A DNA stretch of 5,827 bases, taken from Sulfurospirillum arcachonense (GTDB lineage: Bacteria > Campylobacterota > Campylobacteria > Campylobacterales > Sulfurospirillaceae). The stretch covers positions 1 through 5,827 of the forward strand of contig DQTM01000031.1 of the NCBI GenBank assembly GCA_015662785.1. The letters are read 5' to 3'. Below the pieces are notes generated by a model. It had not been told where the DNA came from. It did no database searches and saw only the letters and a program-made list of their open reading frames with translations. A program made the position numbers and the translations under genes. Shown here one piece after another: positions 1 through 5,280 of this stretch (its first letter is position 1; the number at the start of each line of letters is the position of its first letter).

Positions 1-455
1 ACCATCTTGGTTGATATCTTATCTATATTTTCTGATATATTTTCTACTTTTGTTATTTGAGCTGGAAGTTCTTCTCTAACTGCTTTTAGTTCTTCCAAGA
101 TAGGGGGAATTGAGCCTCTAATTTTCTTTGATTCTTCCAATATAGGAGGTATACTTGCATTTATATTATCAACTCTACTTAAAATTTCAGGAGTAAGTTT
201 TCTTACCCTTTCTATCTCTTCTAGGATTTTTGGTATAGTTTCTCTTACCGCTTTTATCTCTTTAGTTGTATTTTCTATACTTAAAAGAATACTTTTGATT
301 TTTGCATCTTTTTCAAACTGTTCTATAGTTGTCAATACTTGTGGTATAGTTTTTCTTGTTTCAGTAATTTCATTTGTAAAAATAATGATTGCAGTAGCAA
401 GATATATAATTGCCAAGGAGAATAGTATTTTTATAAAGATTAAGCTTTTTGACAT
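1..455 (-). CDS. Membrane-anchored coiled-coil protein with 14-residue repeats (5' part only, cut by window edge)
   Basis: An open frame runs from an ATG at 455 to the left edge without a stop, giving 151 residues; the C-terminus lies outside the window. The ATG is preceded by AGAAGG at 7 bases, a good ribosome binding site. Residues about 5-26 form one hydrophobic helix after a short basic start (MSKS), so the protein is probably an inner-membrane anchor with the rest on one side of the membrane. The remainder is highly charged, rich in E, K, I and L, without cysteine, and predicted by eye to be helical coiled coil. From residue 74 to 143 it is made of five tandem 14-residue units, each opening with a P at position 2 (IPKILEE, TPEILSR, IPPILEE, IPPILEE, LPAQITK). 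It starts 22 bases after the TauE-like gene, so co-transcription is likely. I do not recognise a named family; a scaffold, tether or sensor stalk would all fit. Function unknown. Confidence 0.85.
   Translation of the reverse strand, partial: MSKSLIFIKILFSLAIIYLATAIIIFTNEITETRKTIPQVLTTIEQFEKDAKIKSILLSIENTTKEIKAVRETIPKILEEIERVRKLTPEILSRVDNINASIPPILEESKKIRGSIPPILEELKAVREELPAQITKVENISENIDKISTKM
27..236 (-). repeat. Tandem 42-bp coding repeats (five 14-residue units)
   Basis: Five in-frame units begin at residues 74, 88, 102, 116 and 130 of the coiled-coil protein, with exact 14-residue spacing. Units three and four are closest: both begin IPPILEE and share a 15-base DNA stretch with one mismatch, which suggests fairly recent duplication of a 42-bp unit. 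An earlier related segment starts at residue 37 (IPQVL) but is 37 residues away from the first unit, so it is out of phase with the array. Fourteen residues equal two heptads, as expected for a coiled coil punctuated by a proline at each unit start. Confidence 0.7.
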
Positions 456-477
456 TTAATTACCTTCTGTTTTTTTA

Positions 478-1167
478 TCAAACTGCATTGTTCATATAGA
501 GCATATAACCTTTATATAGCTCCACCACTCCATAAACTATAACAGCAATGGCTGCAAGTTTTATAAATATATCTCTTACTCCTGTTTTGTTAAATAGACT
601 TACAAAATACCCAAGTGAAAAGAGGGCAGGGATAGTACTTAACCCAAAGATAAGCATCACCAAACCACCAAAAATAGGGCTTGCAGTATTTGCAGCAGTG
701 ATTGCAAAAAAGTAGACAAAACCACAAGGTAGTAGACCATTGAGAAGACCCAGTGAGTAAAAACTTTTGTATGATTTTGATTTTATAAGGGTTTGAAATA
801 TTTTTTTGTACCAACTTGAACTTGCAAAATTGTGCTCAATGAGTGTTAAGAACTTTATTTGTCCCACTAAAGAGAGTCCAGCAAGAACCATAACTAGACC
901 AGTTATCATTCTTAGTATTGTATTTGCTTGTCCATCAAAAGAGAATAGTGAACCAAAATAACCAAATAAAACTCCCATAAGAACATAAGTGGTAACTCTT
1001 CCAAAAGAGTATAAAATATGGGATATAGCTTTTTTTTGTCTGTTAAAACTATCGTCTATCTTTGAACTACTATAAGCTATAACTATGCCACCACACATTC
1101 CAATACAGTGTCCAAATGAGCCTAAAAATGCTATTGTTATGATTGATATTATGTTTACTGCTTCCAT
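478..1167 (-). CDS. TauE/SafE-family (DsbD_2-like) six-helix membrane protein
   Basis: This 229-residue protein is almost entirely hydrophobic, with about six membrane segments near residues 7-32, 52-73, 84-106, 140-162, 164-187 and 200-219. The signature is GHCIGMCGG at 19-27 (C21, C25) in helix 1 and a partner motif GLLPCGFVY at 144-152 (P147, C148) in helix 4, which shows the two-fold internal repeat of the COG2836 / DsbD_2 (PF13386) group. Members are usually annotated 'sulfite exporter TauE/SafE family' and often sit near cytochrome oxidase or copper genes; the paired cysteines suggest thiol redox or metal handling rather than proven sulfite export. Length is normal for the family. It starts 20 bases after the pstB stop with no clear Shine-Dalgarno sequence, and the coiled-coil gene follows 22 bases after it. 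A link to phosphate uptake is not evident; it may just share the transcript. Family call is firm, substrate is unknown. Confidence 0.85.
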   Translation of the reverse strand: MEAVNIISIITIAFLGSFGHCIGMCGGIVIAYSSSKIDDSFNRQKKAISHILYSFGRVTTYVLMGVLFGYFGSLFSFDGQANTILRMITGLVMVLAGLSLVGQIKFLTLIEHNFASSSWYKKIFQTLIKSKSYKSFYSLGLLNGLLPCGFVYFFAITAANTASPIFGGLVMLIFGLSTIPALFSLGYFVSLFNKTGVRDIFIKLAAIAVIVYGVVELYKGYMLYMNNAV

Positions 1168-1173
1168 AATAGA

Positions 1174-1179
1174 AGTATA
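1174..1179 (-). promoter_or_regulatory. Possible -10 element (TATACT) before the TauE-like gene
   Basis: TATACT on the minus strand ends six bases before the ATG at 1167, and the 20-base gap after pstB has no Shine-Dalgarno-like sequence. If used, transcription would begin at or next to the ATG and make a nearly leaderless message. No -35 match is visible, and in AT-rich DNA such a hexamer can occur by chance. The alternative is translation by coupling or re-initiation from pstB. Confidence 0.2.
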
Positions 1180-1187
1180 CTATAAAC

Positions 1188-1946
1188 CTAGCCGAATTTA
1201 CCTGTTATGTATTGTTCTGTTTTCTCTTCTTGTGGGTTAACAAATATCTTTTCTGTTTCGCTATATTCTATTAAGTTACCTAAGTGAAAAAATGCCGTAT
1301 AATCAGCTATACGAGCAGCTTGTTGCATGTTGTGAGTAACTACAATTATAGTAAATTTTTCTTTTAGTTTTGTCATAAGATTTTCTATGACTTGAGTAGA
1401 GATTGGATCAAGTGCTGAAGTTGGTTCGTCCATCAAAATCACATCAGGTTCTACGGCTATTGTTCTAGCAATGCAAAGACGTTGTTGTTGTCCTCCTGAA
1501 AGTGTAGTTCCACTCTCGTTTAACTTGTCTTTTACCTCTTCCCACAGACCAGCATCCCTCAAAGAGCGTTCAACTAGAGCGTCACACTCTTTACCTTTTT
1601 TTACCATGTCATGCATGAGTGGAGCATAAGCTACATTGTCATAGATGCTTTTTGGAAAAGGGTTTGGCTGTTGGAATACCATACCTATTTTTTTTCTCAC
1701 CGCTACTTCATCTACGCCTACACCATATATATCGTGTCCATCAAGAGTTACTTTGCCTTTTATAGTTACACCACCAATGAGGTCATTCATGCGGTTTAAG
1801 CATCTTAAGTATGTAGATTTTCCACATCCTGATGGTCCTATGAAAGCTGTAATTTTGTTTTCATATATGTCTAAACTTACTCCATTTAGAGCTTGTTTAT
1901 CACCGTACCATAGTTTTAATTTGTCTGTTTTTACTTTGATGTTCAT
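1188..1946 (-). CDS. pstB: Phosphate ABC transporter ATP-binding protein PstB
   Basis: PstB is the cytoplasmic ATPase that powers phosphate import through PstCA. Counting from the chosen ATG the protein has 252 residues, normal for PstB. All motifs are present: Walker A GPSGCGKST at 37-45, the Q-loop in FQQPNPFPKSIYDN at 91-104 (a PstB hallmark), ABC signature LSGGQQQR at 149-156, Walker B VILMDEP at 169-175 with catalytic E174, D-loop SALD at 177-180 and H-loop H205. The frame stays open to a TTG at 1961 that would overlap pstA, but the ATG at 1946 is preferred: AGGA lies six bases upstream and MNIKVKTDKL is a usual PstB opening. The gap to pstA is eight bases, and the Shine-Dalgarno sequence overlaps the pstA stop codon, so translational coupling is likely. 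No phoU follows. Confidence 0.97.
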   Translation of the reverse strand: MNIKVKTDKLKLWYGDKQALNGVSLDIYENKITAFIGPSGCGKSTYLRCLNRMNDLIGGVTIKGKVTLDGHDIYGVGVDEVAVRKKIGMVFQQPNPFPKSIYDNVAYAPLMHDMVKKGKECDALVERSLRDAGLWEEVKDKLNESGTTLSGGQQQRLCIARTIAVEPDVILMDEPTSALDPISTQVIENLMTKLKEKFTIIVVTHNMQQAARIADYTAFFHLGNLIEYSETEKIFVNPQEEKTEQYITGKFG

Positions 1947-1952
1947 TATATT

Positions 1953-1956
1953 TCCT
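1953..1956 (-). promoter_or_regulatory. Shine-Dalgarno site deciding the pstB start
   Basis: AGGA on the minus strand lies six bases before the ATG at 1946 and shares bases with the pstA stop codon TAG (1957-1955). This supports the ATG over the in-frame TTG at 1961, which would overlap pstA by seven bases. It also makes pstB initiation dependent on ribosomes finishing pstA. Confidence 0.7.
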
Positions 1957-3118
1957 ACCAAGTTTTCGTATATTTTTTTCTAAGATAAATTGCTATCGCA
2001 TTTAGGGATATTAAAATCCCTAAAAGAACTAAAATTCCCGCTGCTGTTCTCTCTATGTATGCACGTTCAGGCATACCAGACCAAGTAAAAATCTGAGCTG
2101 GCATAACAGTTGTTGCATCTAAAAAAGAGGTGCTTATGTCAGGAATGAAAGCTATCATACCAACCATGATAAGTGGAGCAGTTTCACCCATGGCTTGTGC
2201 TAAAGCGATGATAGCCCCTGTAAGCATTCCAGGCATTGCTAAAGGCAACACGTGGTCACGAACAATCTGCCACTTGGTAAGTCCAAGAGCAAATCCAGCT
2301 TGACGGATAGAATCAGGAACTGATTTGAGTGCTGCTTTTGAGCTTACGATGATGACAGGTAGACTCATAAGAGCCAAAGTCATACCACCAACAAGAGGAG
2401 ATGAGCGAGGAACTCCAAAGAAGTTGATAAAAATTGCCAGTCCAAGAAGTCCAAAAAGGATTGAGGGAATTGCTGCAAGATTATTTATATTGACCTCGAT
2501 TATTTGCGTAAACTTATTGTCTTTTGCAAACTCTTCAAGATAAATTGCTGTCATTACTCCAAGAGGAACGGCTATGAGCATAGTGATAATCATGGTCATT
2601 ATAGTTCCCACGATACTAGCCATAAAACCTGAAAACTCAGGAATTTTTGAATCACCTTTTTCAAAAAATATATTGTTAAAACGACGCTCTACTTTGCCAT
2701 CTTTTTGCATCTGTTCTATCTTTTTTATTTGCTCTGGTTTTAGTCTGTTGTACTTGCCTTTTATAAATTGGTCTACATTTGAGTTTGCTAAAGTCCAACG
2801 CTCTTTGTTTGTATTCATCCACTCGGGAGTATCTTTAAGAGTGTTTTTAAGACCTCTAAGCCATGCACGACTTACCATGAAACCGTACTCTTTTCTGTCT
2901 ACTGCTAAGTGTGTAAACTTTGCAGTTTTTTCGTTTATGAGTACCGGAACTTTTACATAAGTCTGTGTAAATGCTCCATGCCCTTTTATAATCATATCTG
3001 AGAGAAAAAATGCTAAAAAAGCAACACTAGCAACAAGTGCCATCATTGCTATATACTTAAATCTTTTTGCTTTGGCTTTTCGCTTTGCAAGTTGTGGTAT
3101 GTGAAAATAGTTATCCAT
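1955..3118 (-). CDS. pstA: Phosphate ABC transporter permease PstA with N-terminal DUF3333-like region
   Basis: PstA is one of the two inner-membrane subunits of the phosphate channel. The C-terminal half is a standard BPD permease: membrane segments near residues 164-194, 206-234, 243-260, 292-320 and 357-380, and the EAA loop that docks on PstB at 276-298 (FALGLTKWQIVRDHVLPLAM). At 387 residues it is roughly 90 longer than E. coli-type PstA. The extra length lies between the first membrane helix (22-42) and the second: about 120 charged residues, lacking cysteine, expected to face the periplasm. This matches the arrangement described as DUF3333 (PF11812) in alphaproteobacterial and campylobacterotal PstA; the domain assignment is from memory. 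The start ATG lies 10 bases after the pstC stop with a weak AAGAG five bases upstream, so coupling to pstC is likely. Frame is intact. Confidence 0.95.
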   Translation of the reverse strand: MDNYFHIPQLAKRKAKAKRFKYIAMMALVASVAFLAFFLSDMIIKGHGAFTQTYVKVPVLINEKTAKFTHLAVDRKEYGFMVSRAWLRGLKNTLKDTPEWMNTNKERWTLANSNVDQFIKGKYNRLKPEQIKKIEQMQKDGKVERRFNNIFFEKGDSKIPEFSGFMASIVGTIMTMIITMLIAVPLGVMTAIYLEEFAKDNKFTQIIEVNINNLAAIPSILFGLLGLAIFINFFGVPRSSPLVGGMTLALMSLPVIIVSSKAALKSVPDSIRQAGFALGLTKWQIVRDHVLPLAMPGMLTGAIIALAQAMGETAPLIMVGMIAFIPDISTSFLDATTVMPAQIFTWSGMPERAYIERTAAGILVLLGILISLNAIAIYLRKKYTKTW

Positions 3119-3128
3119 GTCTGCTCTT

Positions 3129-4031
3129 TTACAAATTTGAAATTTTGTATTTTTTGTGAAACTTGCGTATTGCGTAGACTGAAACTATGTTTATACTTAG
3201 AGTCACTACAAATAAAACAAGCCCAAGTGCAAAAGCCCCGAGTGTTTCAGGTGAGCTAAACTCTTGGTCTCCTGTCATAGCATCAACTATGCACACCGTT
3301 ACTGTTGTCATGGTTTCAAGTGGGTTCCAAGTCATGTTTGCTTGAAGTCCTGCTGCCATAACAACTATCATGGTTTCACCTAAGGCTCTTGAGATTCCAA
3401 GAAGGGTTGCTGAGATAATTCCTGGTAGTGCTGAGGGAAGAACTATATGTATAATAGTCTCTGATTTTGTCATACCAAGAGCAAGTGAGCCATGGCGGAC
3501 GTGTTTTGGGACTGAGCTTATAACGTCATCACTCAAAGATGATATGATTGGAATTATCATAATCCCCATTACAATTCCTGGAGCTAGTGCGTTTTGAAAT
3601 GAAACATGAAAACCAAACATCTCAAAAAACTCAACAATTGCAGGAGCCATAGTGATAGCTGCAAAAAATCCATAAACTACTGTTGGGATTCCTGCTAAAA
3701 TTTCAAGCATAGGTTTTAGTGTTTCTCGAACTCTTTTAGTAGCGTATTCACTCATGTATATAGCTGAAAGCAGTCCAATAGGAAGTGCGATAAGCATAGC
3801 AATAGCTGTTATGTAGAATGTTCCTGCAAAAAGAGGAAGTGCTCCAAATTTATCTGCTTCAGGAAACCAATCAGCTCCAAAGATAAAGTAGAAAAAACTT
3901 TGCATTTTGAAAAACTCAATTGCTTCAAAAAGAATAGAAAAAAGTATTCCAAATGTTGTTAGTATTGTGATGAGCGATGCAGTAATCAAAAGAGCTTTGA
4001 CGATGCTCTCTCTAAAATTTCTGTTAAACAC
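3129..4031 (-). CDS. pstC: Phosphate ABC transporter permease PstC
   Basis: PstC pairs with PstA to form the transmembrane path for phosphate. The 300-residue protein has six membrane segments near 10-36, 66-92, 107-132, 148-168, 196-218 and 262-286. The EAA loop contacting PstB is at 183-205 (LALGMTKSETIIHIVLPSAL). Further PstC-like features are the ILAGIPTVVYGFF stretch at 111-123 and SRALGETM at 214-221, both shared by PstC/PstA permeases. The start is GTG at 4031 with AGGA six bases upstream; no better start lies nearby. It ends 10 bases before pstA. A 162-base spacer with a palindrome and a TATAAT separates it from pstS, so it may be expressed at a different level from the binding protein. 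Length and motifs are normal. Confidence 0.96.
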   Translation of the reverse strand: MFNRNFRESIVKALLITASLITILTTFGILFSILFEAIEFFKMQSFFYFIFGADWFPEADKFGALPLFAGTFYITAIAMLIALPIGLLSAIYMSEYATKRVRETLKPMLEILAGIPTVVYGFFAAITMAPAIVEFFEMFGFHVSFQNALAPGIVMGIMIIPIISSLSDDVISSVPKHVRHGSLALGMTKSETIIHIVLPSALPGIISATLLGISRALGETMIVVMAAGLQANMTWNPLETMTTVTVCIVDAMTGDQEFSSPETLGAFALGLVLFVVTLSINIVSVYAIRKFHKKYKISNL

Positions 4032-4037
4032 TAAAAG

Positions 4038-4041
4038 TCCT
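4038..4041 (-). promoter_or_regulatory. Shine-Dalgarno site supporting the GTG start of pstC
   Basis: AGGA on the minus strand with a six-base spacer (CTTTTA) to the GTG at 4031. No ATG is available in frame nearby upstream, so this site fixes the pstC start at GTG. Confidence 0.65.
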
Positions 4042-4059
4042 AATTGTTTATTTAATTGG

Positions 4060-4065
4060 ATTATA
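4060..4065 (-). promoter_or_regulatory. Candidate -10 element (TATAAT) for a pstC-proximal promoter
   Basis: A perfect TATAAT on the minus strand lies 28 bases before the pstC GTG, which would give a leader of about 22 bases containing the AGGA site. No TTGACA-like -35 is visible at 16-18 bases, but promoters of Campylobacterota are known to lack a conserved -35. It lies downstream of the palindrome at 4131-4169, so it could drive pstCAB independently of pstS. The sequence is AT-rich, so chance occurrence is possible. Confidence 0.4.
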
Positions 4066-4130
4066 GCTTTGAAATGTTACGAAATGGATACGGTTTTATT
4101 TGGCGGAAGAATCTCTTTGGTGAGCATAAT

Positions 4131-4169
4131 GGGACAGGCATCTTTTCTTTCATAAAAGTAGCCTGTCCC
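4131..4169. repeat. Perfect 9-bp GC-rich palindrome in the pstS-pstC spacer (REP/RAYT-like)
   Basis: GGGACAGGC (4131-4139) is matched exactly by GCCTGTCCC (4161-4169). Inside, after a two-base mismatch on each side, CTTTT pairs with AAAAG around a seven-base loop, so the whole 39 bases can fold into a long hairpin on either strand. No T-run follows on either side, so it is not an intrinsic terminator. The GGGACAGGC core is unlike the AT-rich surroundings. From memory, palindromes with this core occur dispersed in many bacterial genomes near REP-associated tyrosine (Y1, IS200-like) transposase genes; no transposase is in this window. In the pst message it sits 25 bases after the pstS stop and could protect the pstS 3' end, as REP sequences do in other binding-protein operons. 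Confidence 0.7.
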
Positions 4170-4193
4170 GCAGTGGTTTGTTGTTTAATATTT

Positions 4194-5225
4194 CTATTTT
4201 ATAACAGTTCTAGCTTTTACCATCTCTTCTGTAAGAGGAGTTAAGCTTTTTACGCTTGACTGAACTTTGTTTCTCAAATCAGTTGCCATTGGAATTAGTC
4301 CTATAGTTTTTAGAACTCCATCTTCACTTATCATCATTTCGCTCATGAACATGTCGATGTATGGTTGCATTGCTTTTACTTTGCTAATGTGTGATTTTTT
4401 CACGTAGAAGAAAAGGCTTCTTGAAACTGGGTAGCTACCATCTGCTATGGTACTTGGAGTTGGTAGTTTTCCATCTATTTTTGATGCTTTGATTTTGTCG
4501 CTATTTTCTGCAAGATAGCTATAACCAAAGATACCAAATGCGTCTTTGTTACGTTCTAGTTTTTGAACTATCAAGTTGTCGTTTTCACCTGAAGGAATGT
4601 AAACACCATCTTGTCTGATAGTATGGTATTTTTTCTTGCCATATCCAGCCATCTTTTTTGTCATTTTTTCCATTACTAACTCTTCAAAAGCGTCACGTGT
4701 TCCTGAACTTGTTGGAGGACCGTAGATAATGATTTCTCTGTTTGGTAGGCTTGCATCAATGTCGCTCCATTTTTTGTATGGGTTTGTTACAAGTTTGCCA
4801 TTTACTGGAACTTTTGCAGCAACTGCTAGAAGTATTTGAGTTCTTGTAAATTGAACATCGTTGTTTGAACTTGATTGTGCAAAAGCTATTCCGTCGTAGC
4901 CTATCATAGCTCCTGTTATGTCAGTTACGCCATTCTTTTGGCATAAGTTCCACTCTTTTTCTTTCATAGGACGAGATGCATTTGTAATATCTGGTGTATT
5001 CATACCATTGCCTGCACAAAATAGTTTCATTCCTCCACCACTTCCTGTTGACTCTACTACTGGAGTTGGAAAACTTGTTGTTGCTCCAAGTTCTTCTGCA
5101 ACATAGCTAGAAAATGGGTAAACTGTAGAAGAACCTACAATTTTGATTTGTTCACGTGCCTGAGATGCACTTACACTTAATGCTAAAACTGATGCAGTCA
5201 ATACTGCTTTTTTCAATAAATTCAT
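4194..5225 (-). CDS. pstS: Periplasmic phosphate-binding protein PstS
   Basis: PstS captures phosphate in the periplasm and hands it to PstCA. The 343-residue protein opens with a Sec signal peptide (residues 1-23, likely cut after SQA), with no lipobox cysteine, so it is soluble rather than a lipoprotein. The phosphate-binding loops of the PBP-like family (PF12849) are clear: GSSTVYPF at 31-38, ESTGSGGG at 58-65, NASRPMK at 82-88 and SSGTRDAFEEL at 173-183. YPVSRSLFFYVK at 265-276 is a typical core strand region. The only cysteines, C70 and C95, flank the second loop and could form a disulfide; that is inference. The ATG is preceded by AAGGAG at seven bases, but that site is part of a 9-bp inverted repeat. 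It is the first pst gene, 55 bases after the GGDEF gene and 162 before pstC. Confidence 0.97.
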   Translation of the reverse strand: MNLLKKAVLTASVLALSVSASQAREQIKIVGSSTVYPFSSYVAEELGATTSFPTPVVESTGSGGGMKLFCAGNGMNTPDITNASRPMKEKEWNLCQKNGVTDITGAMIGYDGIAFAQSSSNNDVQFTRTQILLAVAAKVPVNGKLVTNPYKKWSDIDASLPNREIIIYGPPTSSGTRDAFEELVMEKMTKKMAGYGKKKYHTIRQDGVYIPSGENDNLIVQKLERNKDAFGIFGYSYLAENSDKIKASKIDGKLPTPSTIADGSYPVSRSLFFYVKKSHISKVKAMQPYIDMFMSEMMISEDGVLKTIGLIPMATDLRNKVQSSVKSLTPLTEEMVKARTVIK

Positions 5226-5228
5226 TTT

Positions 5229-5255
5229 AATTCTCCTTTAAATGTTAGGAGAATT
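5229..5255 (-). promoter_or_regulatory. Hairpin that would pair the pstS Shine-Dalgarno sequence
   Basis: In the pstS leader AATTCTCCT (5255-5247) and AGGAGAATT (5237-5229) form a perfect 9-bp inverted repeat around a nine-base loop. The downstream arm holds the whole AGGAG ribosome binding site, and the start codon lies three bases beyond the stem. If the transcript includes both arms, the site would be paired with a true anti-SD (CTCCT) and initiation reduced. No T-run follows, so it is not a terminator. Whether both arms are transcribed depends on the start site. The pairing is seen in the sequence; a regulatory role is inference. Confidence 0.55.
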
Positions 5256-5275
5256 GTAACTATGAATTATTACAA
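5254..5275. promoter_or_regulatory. Inverted repeat TTGTAA-N10-TTACAA in the pstS leader (possible operator)
   Basis: Two perfect 6-bp half sites separated by 10 bases give a 22-bp dyad, a size expected for a dimeric regulator covering two helical turns. It overlaps the candidate -10 at 5266-5274 and the outer end of the SD hairpin. It does not match the E. coli Pho box or the GTTTC-type Campylobacter PhosR box as I remember them. AT-rich half sites are weak evidence on their own. Confidence 0.3.
5266..5274 (-). promoter_or_regulatory. Candidate extended -10 element of pstS (TGT-AATAAT)
   Basis: TGTAATAAT on the minus strand matches an extended -10 (TGn plus five of six bases of TATAAT). Initiation about seven bases downstream, near 5259, would give a leader of about 33 bases made up almost wholly of the SD hairpin. 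A competing hexamer TACAAT (5258-5253) would start the RNA near 5246 and leave out the upstream hairpin arm. No -35 match is visible for either. Confidence 0.35.
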
Positions 5276-5280
5276 ATCGG

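Noticed and set aside
1765..1783. Near-identical 18-base string shared by pstB (1767-1784) and the right edge of the window (5806-5823)
   Set aside because: One-mismatch similarity between two short stretches; in pstB it encodes conserved sequence (LIGGV), so coincidence is the simplest explanation.
1947..1961. TTG start for pstB at 1961
   Set aside because: It would overlap pstA and lacks a Shine-Dalgarno sequence, while the ATG at 1946 has AGGA at six bases.
4061..4153. A 30-codon minus-strand ORF starting in the loop of the palindrome
   Set aside because: It has no proper ribosome binding site, includes one arm of the palindrome, and its product shows no recognisable motif. Most likely chance reading of spacer DNA.
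4131..4169. Intrinsic terminator after pstS
   Set aside because: The stem is strong but no run of T follows on either strand, so a rho-independent terminator is not supported.
4056..4244. Plus-strand 62-codon frame across the pstS-pstC spacer, considered as a transposase remnant
   Set aside because: It begins at TTG without a ribosome binding site, runs into the end of pstS in antisense, and contains no Y1 transposase motif (HUH or catalytic tyrosine context) that I can see.
5226..5280. Classical Pho box before pstS
   Set aside because: Neither CTGTCAT-type direct repeats nor the GTTTC-type Campylobacter box is present in the leader.
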